A stretch of 64,000 nucleotides of DNA. Origin: Vibrio crassostreae (lineage in GTDB: Bacteria > Pseudomonadota > Gammaproteobacteria > Enterobacterales > Vibrionaceae). Below are positions 56,328 through 63,463 of the stretch, one piece after another. The position numbers and the translations under genes were made by a program. Under the pieces are notes generated by a model. The model worked only from the letters and a program-made list of their open reading frames with translations, had not been told where the DNA came from and ran no database searches. Location: positions 992,001 to 1,056,000 of the forward strand of contig NZ_AP025476.1 in NCBI RefSeq assembly GCF_024347415.1, written 5' to 3'. Position 1 is the first letter of the stretch; each line of letters opens with the position of its first letter.

Positions 56328-57071
56328 ATGGTATTTTCAACGTTTCAGTTCTTGATCACCACATTATTAGCGGTTGTTTGCGCGAGAGCAATCAGTTTAA
56401 GTGAGGGAGATATCCCGGTGCTTGCAATGGTAATTCCTGCCTTATGGATTTTACCGCAGGGGGGCATAGCTGGATTAGCTTTGCTTGTTTCCATGACTAC
56501 TTATGGTCTAACCCTTCCTTTGCAGCCCATCACGCTGTCTGTCAGTGCGTGGGTACTATTCCCGCTATTGATGGTGGTCTTCTCAAGACGCAGTAGTTTG
56601 TCGGTCGTGATTATTTCTGGCTTGATCGTGACTACGTTGCAGGTCGGAATCATGGTCACGCAATCAGCAGGCAAGCTTGAAGGCGTCCCGTGGGTTACCA
56701 CACTTCAAACCTTATCTATCATCGTAATTTGGTGGGCGGCAAATCACCTTAAGCCAGCCAGCCGACACAGCTGGTGGTCATTAGGCTTAATACTTCCATT
56801 ATGGATAGCCGATTTACCTTATGCTGCTTTGGTGGCCTTGTGTATAACGGGCATCATGGCATCAATGGAAACGCTGACGCGCTTGAAAACGTTCCGCTGG
56901 AATAAACTATTATGTTGGACACTGCCAACGGTCGGTTTTGCGGCTCTGGTAATTACTCCAAGTATCGAAGTTCCAAGCCCTGTCTTTGTGGTGTGGTTGT
57001 GTCTATTAGGCACCGCGTGGATGACTGACTACATCATTCGTACAGAAGATAATGAAGACATCGATGTCTAG
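56328..57071 (+). CDS. Multi-pass membrane protein of unknown function
   Basis: A 247-residue, very hydrophobic protein with about eight membrane segments and few charged residues outside an acidic C-terminus (RTEDNEDIDV). AAGGAGAGGG precedes the ATG. No transporter signature is evident. It lies between the inverted-repeat copy and ffs, and a hairpin terminator follows at 57099. I do not recognise a family. Confidence 0.8.
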   Translation: MVFSTFQFLITTLLAVVCARAISLSEGDIPVLAMVIPALWILPQGGIAGLALLVSMTTYGLTLPLQPITLSVSAWVLFPLLMVVFSRRSSLSVVIISGLIVTTLQVGIMVTQSAGKLEGVPWVTTLQTLSIIVIWWAANHLKPASRHSWWSLGLILPLWIADLPYAALVALCITGIMASMETLTRLKTFRWNKLLCWTLPTVGFAALVITPSIEVPSPVFVVWLCLLGTAWMTDYIIRTEDNEDIDV

Positions 57072-57098
57072 TACTTCAGCAATCCAAACTTTCCAAAT

Positions 57099-57130
57099 GC
57101 AGGTAAATGGTGAATTTACCTGCGATTTTC
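57099..57130 (+). terminator. Terminator after the membrane protein gene
   Basis: GCAGGTAAAT (57099-57108) pairs with ATTTACCTGC (57114-57123), followed by GATTTTCT. Confidence 0.75.
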
Positions 57131-57192
57131 TAGTGGTTTGAATAAAGGATAAGCACTTAGACCGTAATTGTTCAAAAATAGGGTGGAAGGGC

Positions 57193-57221
57193 TTGCAATG
57201 GTTGCTGTGATGCTTAATAAT
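57193..57221 (+). promoter_or_regulatory. Probable ffs promoter
   Basis: TTGCAA (57193-57198), a 16-bp spacer and TAATAAT (57215-57221) could form a sigma-70 promoter about 45 bp upstream of the mature SRP RNA, whose 5' end would then be processed. Confidence 0.4.
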
Positions 57222-57264
57222 CCAATCACTCTTTGAGGCAAGCCTCTTAGAAAACGAATCTATG

Positions 57265-57370
57265 GGGGCCTGGTCCTCCCGCAACAATAGCTCGTGAACT
57301 CGGTCAGGCCTGGAAGGGAGCAGCCGCAGCGAGTGACTTGTGTGCCGGGATGTGGCTGGGTTCCCACCCC
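57265..57370 (+). ncRNA. ffs: 4.5S signal recognition particle RNA
   Basis: A 106-nt RNA starting GGGGGC. It contains the conserved Ffh-binding region: GGTCAGGCCTGGAAGGGAGCAGCC on one side and GTGTGCCGGGATG on the other, with terminal pairing to CCCACCCC. It serves co-translational membrane targeting with Ffh and FtsY. Tn7-like elements are known to use ffs as an attachment site, and one starts about 80 bp downstream here. Confidence 0.97.
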
Positions 57371-57375
57371 TTAAT

Positions 57376-57417
57376 GAAGCCTGCAATATATGTTCGCATA
57401 AATTGCAGGCTTCTTTT
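57376..57417 (+). terminator. ffs terminator
   Basis: GAAGCCTGCAAT (57376-57387) pairs perfectly with ATTGCAGGCTTC (57402-57413), followed by TTTTCTT. It is intact despite the adjacent insertion. Confidence 0.92.
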
Positions 57418-57452
57418 CTTATTTGCACCCTAAGTCTTCATGGTCTATTTTT

Positions 57453-57524
57453 TGTTGTAGGTTTACAACAAAAGTGCTTTTGCTATGTACGACCAAACCA
57501 AAAAATCATCAGCTGTTCACAACA
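57453..57524 (+). repeat. Putative Tn7-like end with TnsB-binding motifs
   Basis: TGTTGTA (57453-57459) and TACAACA (57464-57470) form an inverted repeat around GGTT at the presumed terminus. A related GTTCACAACA occurs at 57515-57524, 54 bp from GTTTACAACA (57461-57470). Tn7-like ends begin with TGT and carry several TnsB sites, so these are candidates. The preceding five bases are TTTTT, a possible target duplication. Confidence 0.55.
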
Positions 57525-58108
57525 TTTGTAAATTCATGAGTTTGAAAAATGACTCAGTTGTTCGAACAATGTCCATGCTTGAGTATGATTTTTGTTTTCA
57601 TGCTGAATACAATCCTCAAATAGTTAGATATGAATCTCAGCCACATGGGTTTGAGTACTACTTCAATGGGCGCTACTGCCGCTACACACCAGACTTTCAG
57701 CTTTTCGATAGCATAGATACGCCTTCTCTGATTGAAGTAAAGCATTCAAGTCAGATCCTTAAACCAGATTTTCGAGCAAGGTTTAAAGAAAAGCAGCTTG
57801 TCGCACAAGCTGAGTATGGAAAAAAGCTCATCTTAGTGACCGAGAAGCAGATTCGAACTGGTTTTCTACTTAGTAACCTTAAATTACTCCATGGCTATTC
57901 AGGGATTCGTACAATCACTGATATTCAAAAACATGTGCTTCAGTTTGTTCAAGCTAATAGAAGCGTGACCCTTCATCATCTTGCACACCAACTTAAAATC
58001 TCTCCAGATGAAACATTAACAGCCGCTTTGTGCTGGCTATCTTCAGGTGAAATACAAACAGATTTTAATCAGAAAAAATTTGATTTAGAAAATTCTGTTT
58101 GGTGCTAG
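57485..58108 (+). CDS. tnsA: TnsA, Tn7-like transposase endonuclease subunit
   Basis: A 207-residue restriction-enzyme-fold nuclease that cuts the 5' ends of the transposon. Catalytic residues are in order: Glu33 (MLEYDF), Asp70 (YTPDF), and Glu84-Val-Lys86 (IEVKH). A C-terminal winged-helix region follows, probably the TnsC contact. It is shorter than Tn7 TnsA (273) but normal for shorter Tn7-like branches. The ATG at 57485 has no clear ribosome site; Met18 is an alternative start that still keeps Glu33. The second TnsB-like motif falls inside the coding region if 57485 is used. tnsB starts three bases after the stop. Confidence 0.93.
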   Translation: MYDQTKKSSAVHNICKFMSLKNDSVVRTMSMLEYDFCFHAEYNPQIVRYESQPHGFEYYFNGRYCRYTPDFQLFDSIDTPSLIEVKHSSQILKPDFRARFKEKQLVAQAEYGKKLILVTEKQIRTGFLLSNLKLLHGYSGIRTITDIQKHVLQFVQANRSVTLHHLAHQLKISPDETLTAALCWLSSGEIQTDFNQKKFDLENSVWC

Positions 58109-58111
58109 CCA

Positions 58112-59974
58112 ATGAGTGATGATCTCTTTGGTTTTAGTGATGAATTTAATAGCTTCGACAATGATGTAGCTGATGATAAAACGCTTTCGACAGAATTTTT
58201 AGCAGAATACGAAAATCTTGAATTGGCATTTGGTGACTTGCCAAACAAAGAGACGGCATTGTTTCGTTTGGATCTAATTCGTTATTTGGAAAGGCGCGTA
58301 AAAGGAGGTTGGACGCCCAAAAACCTAGACAAGCTCTTGGAAGAGTATGCCCTATTGAAGAAAACTTCGGTCCCGTCATCCAGAACGATAGCTGATTGGA
58401 AAAAGCTCTATTACGAGTCAGGTAAAGATCTAGCGTCTCTTATTCCTGGGCATAGCAAAAAAGGAAACAGAAAACTAAAGAACGATTCATCTGATTTAGT
58501 TACAGAAGCGATTCAAACCAAGTTTCTGACCAAAGAGCGAGTATCGGTCAACACCGCCTATGAGTACTACAAATATCGAGTTATTGAAGAAAACCGACAA
58601 TTAGACCAAGTTAAAATAGCGCCAATTTCCCAACGGACATTTTACAATCGTGTAAATGCACTGCCTCCCTATGAAGTTGCTTTAGCTCGTTATGGAAAAC
58701 GATATGCTGATAATAAGTTTAAGACTGTTGGGTCAATCATTCCGGCAACGCGGCCAATGGAATATGTAGAAATAGACCACACTACAGCTCCTGTGATTTT
58801 ACTTGATGATGATTTGGAGCTTCCTCTTGGCAGACCACACTTAACAATACTTTATGATAGATACTCCACTTGCATCGTTGGTCTTTCTGTCAATTATAGA
58901 GATCCTAGCTACGAGACAGTACGAGCAGCTTTTCTTAATTCAGTTCTTAAGAAGGATTGGATTAAAGAAAAGTACCCAAGTATTGAATCTGATTGGCCTT
59001 GTTACGGAAAAATCACAAATTTGATAGTGGATAACGGTGCGGAGTTTTGGAGTGATAGCCTAGAGTCAGCATTAAAGCCATTAGTAACAGATATTCAATA
59101 TAATCAACGTGGTAAACCCTGGCGAAAAGCGGGTGTTGAAAAGTCTTTTGATACCTTCTACAAGAAACTATTTAGTCGTTTCCCAGGAAAAACCTTCACC
59201 AACCCTACTCAGTTAAAAGACTACAACCCGAAGCAAGACGCTGTCATTAATGTGTCTGATTTTCTCGAGCTGTTACATAAGTGGCTTATTGACGTTTATC
59301 ATAAAAAAGCTGACACGAGGTACAAGAGAGTTCCCTACCAGAAATGGACAGAGTCGCAAGGAACGATAATCTTTTGTGAAGGCCCTGAAGCAGAGCAATT
59401 AAAGATTGAGCTTGGAGCTGTAAACCATCGGACTATAAGAAGAGGTGCTATTGAATTGTATTCTCTCAAATACCAATCTGATGAGTTGGAAGAATACGGT
59501 AAGCAGTACTCTAGTCGTGCAAGAAAAAGCGCTTATGTGAAAATCAAGACAGACCCAAATGATATCAGCTCGATTTACGTTTACCTTGAGGAAGAGAAGA
59601 GATACATCAAAGTCCCAGCAGTCGATCATACGGGTTATACAAAAGGCCGATCTTTATATGAACATCAACGAATTAACAGTTTAAGAAGGTTGAAAGTCCG
59701 TTTGGGAGAGCAAGACGAATCATTAGCCGATGCGTCATTATATTTGGACAGAGCTATGGATGAAGCAATAGAACGTATGAGTCGTTCTAAGTCCAAAAAA
59801 TCGGCACTTCCTAAAACAACTCATGCTTCAAAAATAGCAAAGCAAAGAGGTGTTGGTAGTGAAGGGCCTAGTACCATTGTCACTACGTCACCTAAACCTA
59901 TCATTGAAGTACCAAAAGAAGTAATAGATATGGGTACTACTAGTGATGACCTCAGCGATATAGAGGGGTATTAG
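58112..59974 (+). CDS. tnsB: TnsB, Tn7-like DDE transposase
   Basis: A 620-residue retroviral-integrase-fold transposase that cuts 3' ends and joins them to the target. The DDE triad is Asp222 (VEIDHTT), Asp307 (IVDNGAEFW) and Glu343 (AGVEKSF); spacings of 85 and 35 residues match Tn7 TnsB (88 and 35). N-terminal helix-turn-helix segments (about 50-200) should bind the end repeats. A Mu-type C-terminal beta-barrel region follows, then a basic Ser/Lys tail (about 555-600). The last residues (SDDLSDIEGY) probably bind TnsC. The stop overlaps the tnsC GTG. Confidence 0.95.
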   Translation: MSDDLFGFSDEFNSFDNDVADDKTLSTEFLAEYENLELAFGDLPNKETALFRLDLIRYLERRVKGGWTPKNLDKLLEEYALLKKTSVPSSRTIADWKKLYYESGKDLASLIPGHSKKGNRKLKNDSSDLVTEAIQTKFLTKERVSVNTAYEYYKYRVIEENRQLDQVKIAPISQRTFYNRVNALPPYEVALARYGKRYADNKFKTVGSIIPATRPMEYVEIDHTTAPVILLDDDLELPLGRPHLTILYDRYSTCIVGLSVNYRDPSYETVRAAFLNSVLKKDWIKEKYPSIESDWPCYGKITNLIVDNGAEFWSDSLESALKPLVTDIQYNQRGKPWRKAGVEKSFDTFYKKLFSRFPGKTFTNPTQLKDYNPKQDAVINVSDFLELLHKWLIDVYHKKADTRYKRVPYQKWTESQGTIIFCEGPEAEQLKIELGAVNHRTIRRGAIELYSLKYQSDELEEYGKQYSSRARKSAYVKIKTDPNDISSIYVYLEEEKRYIKVPAVDHTGYTKGRSLYEHQRINSLRRLKVRLGEQDESLADASLYLDRAMDEAIERMSRSKSKKSALPKTTHASKIAKQRGVGSEGPSTIVTTSPKPIIEVPKEVIDMGTTSDDLSDIEGY

Positions 59975-61041
59975 TGAACATACTTAGTGAGCTTCAGATA
60001 GAGCAATATACCTCTTTTAGAGAGTGTTTCTTAGAATACCCTCAGCTGACGGAAATTTATAACGTCTTTGATCGAATGGTATTAAACAGTTCTCTTGGAG
60101 GGGAGCAAGAGTCACTATTGCTAACGGGAGATACCGGTGTTGGCAAGACGGCGATGATTGATAATTATGTTGCAAGGTTTGCAATTAAGGGGAGCCGCTG
60201 GGCTGAAATGCCAGTATTAAAAACTCGCATCCCAAGTAAAGTTCGTGAGCAAAATACGTTAGAAAGATTATTAATTGATTTAGATAGTCGAGCCTCTAGC
60301 CGCCGCAGGAGACCTTACAAAGAAGGAGCGTTAGAACAAGGAGTCATCAAAAGTTTAATTGAAAAAAAAGTGAAGCTTGTGATCGTTAATGAGGTTCAGG
60401 AGCTGATGGAATTCAAAGACGCTAATGAACGACAAACAATAGCGAATACTTTTAAGATGATAAGTGAGGAAGCGCAAGTTTCATTTGTGTTGGTGGGTAT
60501 GCCCTATGCGACTATGCTCGCTGAAGAAGACCAATGGAACTCTCGTTTAGGCTGGAAGCGACACTTAAGTTATTTTCACCTTTCTAAGCTGAGCGAAGCT
60601 GATAAAAAAGGTTATATACCTGATGCAGAAGGGAAACGGCATTTTGCAAGCTTTGTTGCCGGACTTGCAGGCAGGATGGGGTTTGAAAAACGCCCTAACT
60701 TAACTGGGGATGAAATTCTATTGCCTTTATTTTCAGTCTGTCGTGGAGAGTGCCGTGTGCTGAAGCACTTTCTTGCAGATGCGTTACTTAATGCATTGCA
60801 ATCTTCAAAGGATACGATTGATAAGCCATTATTATCGGCTTGTTTTGATACTAAATACCCTTATGCGAAACAGAATCCTTTCGAGTGTAAGTTAACAGAA
60901 CTCAAGCTAGTAGAACTGAAAACAGAAACTTCGTACAACAAAGGTGCTCAATTTAAAGAAGACCGATTAATAGGTCGGTCATTTACTGATTTATTACCAG
61001 TTCATATGTTGCTGAGTAAGACACCTTTAAAAGCTCAGTGA
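59974..61041 (+). CDS. tnsC: TnsC, AAA+ regulator of Tn7-like transposition
   Basis: A 355-residue AAA+ ATPase that links target selection to TnsA/TnsB. Walker A is GDTGVGKT at residues 52-59. The Walker B segment reads KLVIVNEVQEL, with Asn139 where Asp is usual and Glu140 retained. It starts with GTG overlapping the tnsB stop, with AGAGGGG upstream. Unlike canonical Tn7, no tnsD or tniQ follows; an opposite-strand XRE gene comes next. The C-terminal part (about 270-355) should contact TnsA/TnsB. Confidence 0.92.
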   Translation: MNILSELQIEQYTSFRECFLEYPQLTEIYNVFDRMVLNSSLGGEQESLLLTGDTGVGKTAMIDNYVARFAIKGSRWAEMPVLKTRIPSKVREQNTLERLLIDLDSRASSRRRRPYKEGALEQGVIKSLIEKKVKLVIVNEVQELMEFKDANERQTIANTFKMISEEAQVSFVLVGMPYATMLAEEDQWNSRLGWKRHLSYFHLSKLSEADKKGYIPDAEGKRHFASFVAGLAGRMGFEKRPNLTGDEILLPLFSVCRGECRVLKHFLADALLNALQSSKDTIDKPLLSACFDTKYPYAKQNPFECKLTELKLVELKTETSYNKGAQFKEDRLIGRSFTDLLPVHMLLSKTPLKAQ

Positions 61042-61052
61042 TACGCACATTG

Positions 61053-61355
61053 TTATTTATTCAGATTCTCCAGCAACACCGCCTTCTCTTCATCACTCAT
61101 CTTATCAATTGCGCACGCTAACTCAGCGCTCAATTCGCTCCTACAGAAAAAGTAATTCAGCGGCACATCTAACTCTTCAGCCATACGTTCAAGCGTACCA
61201 ATATCAGGTACATGCCTGCCTTTCTCGTAATGATTCATACGACCGCTAGCAGAACTTTGCTCCATACCAATTTTCACCCCTAAATCTTTTTGGGTGATCT
61301 TGGCTTTTTTACGCGCAGCTTTGAGCCTCGCAGGGATGGGGTTGTCTTTTTGCAC
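61053..61355 (-). CDS. XRE-family (cI/Cro-type) repressor
   Basis: A 100-residue regulator with an HTH_3 domain (about residues 8-68: ITQKDLGVKIGMEQSSASGRMNHYEKG, then GTLERMAEELDVPLNYFF) and a short acidic helical C-terminus. It begins at GTG 61353-61355. It is convergent to tnsC and divergent from the winged-helix/helicase genes, with two identical-pattern operators in the 101-bp gap. It most likely represses itself and the rightward cargo operon. XRE regulators also occur in CRISPR-associated Tn7-like elements, but this one's position next to cargo does not prove that role. Confidence 0.9.
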   Translation of the reverse strand: MQKDNPIPARLKAARKKAKITQKDLGVKIGMEQSSASGRMNHYEKGRHVPDIGTLERMAEELDVPLNYFFCRSELSAELACAIDKMSDEEKAVLLENLNK

Positions 61356-61383
61356 TTACACATTTCTTTTCAACCTTTAGATA

Positions 61384-61400
61384 ACTTAGATTGTCTAAGT
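61384..61400. promoter_or_regulatory. XRE operator O1
   Basis: ACTTAG-ATTGT-CTAAGT, a perfect 6-bp dyad with a 5-bp centre. It covers the -35 element (TTGTCT, 61391-61396) of the rightward promoter. Confidence 0.75.
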
Positions 61401-61420
61401 TTTACTGATTTTTGTATACT
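61391..61420 (+). promoter_or_regulatory. Promoter of the winged-helix/helicase operon
   Basis: TTGTCT (61391-61396), an 18-bp spacer and TATACT (61415-61420). The -35 lies in O1 and the -10 overlaps the left edge of O2, so repressor binding would block it. Confidence 0.65.
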
Positions 61421-61434
61421 TAGCAATCCTAAGT
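61418..61434. promoter_or_regulatory. XRE operator O2
   Basis: ACTTAG-CAATC-CTAAGT has the same arms and spacing as O1, centred 34 bp away. The two sites flank the rightward promoter. Confidence 0.75.
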
Positions 61435-61456
61435 TTTTATTGCCTATAAGATTCAC

Positions 61457-62002
61457 ATGAAGAAAGTAACCAGAATTAACCCTCACATGTTTAACCTATT
61501 GATTGAGAAAGGGATGGATAATTTCTCCGTCACAGAAGCTAGGGATGCTTTGCTAAACAGTGCTTCAGCCTTCCCGAGCAAGGTCGAGGCTCGAAAGTAT
61601 GTTTATAAGCAACTTCTATCACTTGAGGAGAAAGGTTGGCTTTCTGTCATCGGGGCTCGTAGAGACAAGCGCTACCATCAAACTAACGAATTCAAAGCGC
61701 TCACAATTGAGCCTAGAGTGGCTAGAAATAGGAAAGCTAAAGTCGATTCAATAGCTGTTCAGACTCCAAAGTGCTCTCTAAATGCATTAGCGAAAGAGAA
61801 GATGCAACATGAAGGCGAGTTGGCGATTACTCTAGGCGAGATTGAGGAGTACCAATCATTATTGACGCGTTTCCCAAATAACAAGCAAGATCTGCAACCG
61901 CTATTTAATGCAGCAAGAGAACGCTCAGCCAAGCTATTAGGCAGAATTAATGCACTAACCAACTGGATGCAAGTCGCCCAAAGCAAGGCTCCTCAATGTT
62001 AA
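61457..62002 (+). CDS. Probable winged-helix DNA-binding protein, cargo gene of unknown function
   Basis: A 181-residue protein. Residues about 10-80 look like a winged helix (FSVTEARDALLNS, ARKYVYKQLLSLEEKGWLSVIG, then the basic ARRDKRYHQT); the middle is Lys/Arg-rich and unstructured; residues about 110-175 are a helical, coiled-coil-like tail. The gene overlaps the helicase gene by 7 bp, so the two are translationally coupled and probably work together, for instance DNA recognition plus motor. It is under the XRE-controlled promoter. I do not recognise a named family. Confidence 0.75.
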   Translation: MKKVTRINPHMFNLLIEKGMDNFSVTEARDALLNSASAFPSKVEARKYVYKQLLSLEEKGWLSVIGARRDKRYHQTNEFKALTIEPRVARNRKAKVDSIAVQTPKCSLNALAKEKMQHEGELAITLGEIEEYQSLLTRFPNNKQDLQPLFNAARERSAKLLGRINALTNWMQVAQSKAPQC

Positions 62003-63378
62003 GAGCATGGCAAGCCGAGTGTGCAGTGCAAGCTATCGAGAAATTCACTTCAAACAAGTATTCACACTTCTTCTGCCAAGCGACTCCTGGAGCGGGTAAA
62101 ACCGTTATGGCCGCCGAGGTTGCGAGTCGGTTATTTGAAAGAGAGATGATTGACTTAGTGCTGTGCTTCTCGCCTTCTCTGACTGTTGCAGAAGGGATGC
62201 AAAAGACCTTTTCATGGAAGCTCGAATGTTCCTTTAATGGAGGTTTGGGTTCTCTTGGGGGCTCTTACACCTACCAATCCATCCGTTTTTTGGATGAAAA
62301 CTTTTGGAGCACCGTCAGCAAATATCGAGTTTTAGTCGTATTTGATGAGATCCACCATTGTTCGTTTGATGATGAGGGGCGGTCAAACTCATGGGGGCTA
62401 GAAATTGTCTCGAAGATCCAAGGCTTTGCTCGTTATACTCTGGCGCTATCGGGTACTCCTTGGCGTTCTGATCGACTACCGATTGTCATGGCCGAGTATT
62501 CTGATCCTGATGGCAAGGTTGTTTGCGATTACCAATACGGATTGCAACAGGCCGTCGAAAATAAGGTATGCCGCCGCCCTAAAATCGTTTTAATCGATAA
62601 TGAACACCTGAGTGTTAAGGCTGGCAGTGACAATCAACACTTCGCCTCTATTCTTGACTGTCTTAAACAATCTGATGTGTCTTACCAAAGCGTCATTCAC
62701 AATGAAGACGCTATGAATTACATATTAAATAGTGGTTGCCAAAAGCTAGCGCAGATAAGGCAAGAGTCCCCAAATGCTGGAGGCTTAGTGGTTGCATCTT
62801 CTATTAAGCACGCTAAAGACATTCAAAAGCGACTTGTTGAGCACTTTAATCAATCAGCATGCATAGTGACTTATCACCATGATGACCCGTTAAATGAAAT
62901 TGAGTCTTTTCGTCACTCAAAGGCTCAGTGGATAGTCAGTGTTGGGATGATAAGTGAAGGAACGGATATTCCAAGGCTGCAGGTTTGTTGCCATATGAGT
63001 TCGGTAAAAACGGAGCTTTACTTTAGGCAAGTGCTCGGGCGAATTTTAAGAATCAATGACTCACCCAACCAAGAAGCGTGGTTGTATACCTTTGCCGAAG
63101 AAAGTTTGATTGGGTTTGCTGAAAGAATTGAGCAGGATATTCCAGAGTCGTGTCTATTTATTAAATCGAATGAACAGACTGATGAATCAGATAAGGCGCA
63201 GAGTTTTACTCCTACAGATTTGTCGAACGATAAGATTATGGTATCAGGGGAGTCCTCAACTCAACTAAATTGGTCAAAAATCGATGGGGTTCAAAACGCT
63301 TTTTACACTGATTTCGAAGATTATGATGAGTTACGTTTAGGTGATTTTAAACAAAGAGTTATCGCAACATTCGCTTAA
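61996..63378 (+). CDS. SF2 DEAD/DEAH-type helicase, cargo gene (candidate defence protein)
   Basis: A 460-residue stand-alone SF2 helicase. Motif I TPGAGKT (Lys35), motif II DEIH (117-120), motif III SGTPWR (from Ser152), motif V (SVGMISEGTDIP, about 315-326) and motif VI QVLGRILR (345-352) are all present, so both RecA folds look active. The closest fold is the UvrB/restriction-helicase type. The last 90 residues are acidic and unlike any nuclease I know, so cleavage would need a partner. It overlaps the winged-helix gene and precedes a type I restriction gene. A role in defence is inferred from position as transposon cargo. Confidence 0.85.
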   Translation: MLRAWQAECAVQAIEKFTSNKYSHFFCQATPGAGKTVMAAEVASRLFEREMIDLVLCFSPSLTVAEGMQKTFSWKLECSFNGGLGSLGGSYTYQSIRFLDENFWSTVSKYRVLVVFDEIHHCSFDDEGRSNSWGLEIVSKIQGFARYTLALSGTPWRSDRLPIVMAEYSDPDGKVVCDYQYGLQQAVENKVCRRPKIVLIDNEHLSVKAGSDNQHFASILDCLKQSDVSYQSVIHNEDAMNYILNSGCQKLAQIRQESPNAGGLVVASSIKHAKDIQKRLVEHFNQSACIVTYHHDDPLNEIESFRHSKAQWIVSVGMISEGTDIPRLQVCCHMSSVKTELYFRQVLGRILRINDSPNQEAWLYTFAEESLIGFAERIEQDIPESCLFIKSNEQTDESDKAQSFTPTDLSNDKIMVSGESSTQLNWSKIDGVQNAFYTDFEDYDELRLGDFKQRVIATFA

Positions 63379-63463
63379 TCACATCGTGAATAATGCGCAC
63401 TCGGATTTATATAGGCTTTACGATATACTGATTAGCTATTGAGTCTCTCTACGAGTAATCCAA

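Noticed and set aside
61053..61355. XRE gene as the CRISPR-associated transposon guide regulator
   Set aside because: It lies by cargo genes with operators facing the helicase operon; nothing links it to a guide RNA promoter in this window.
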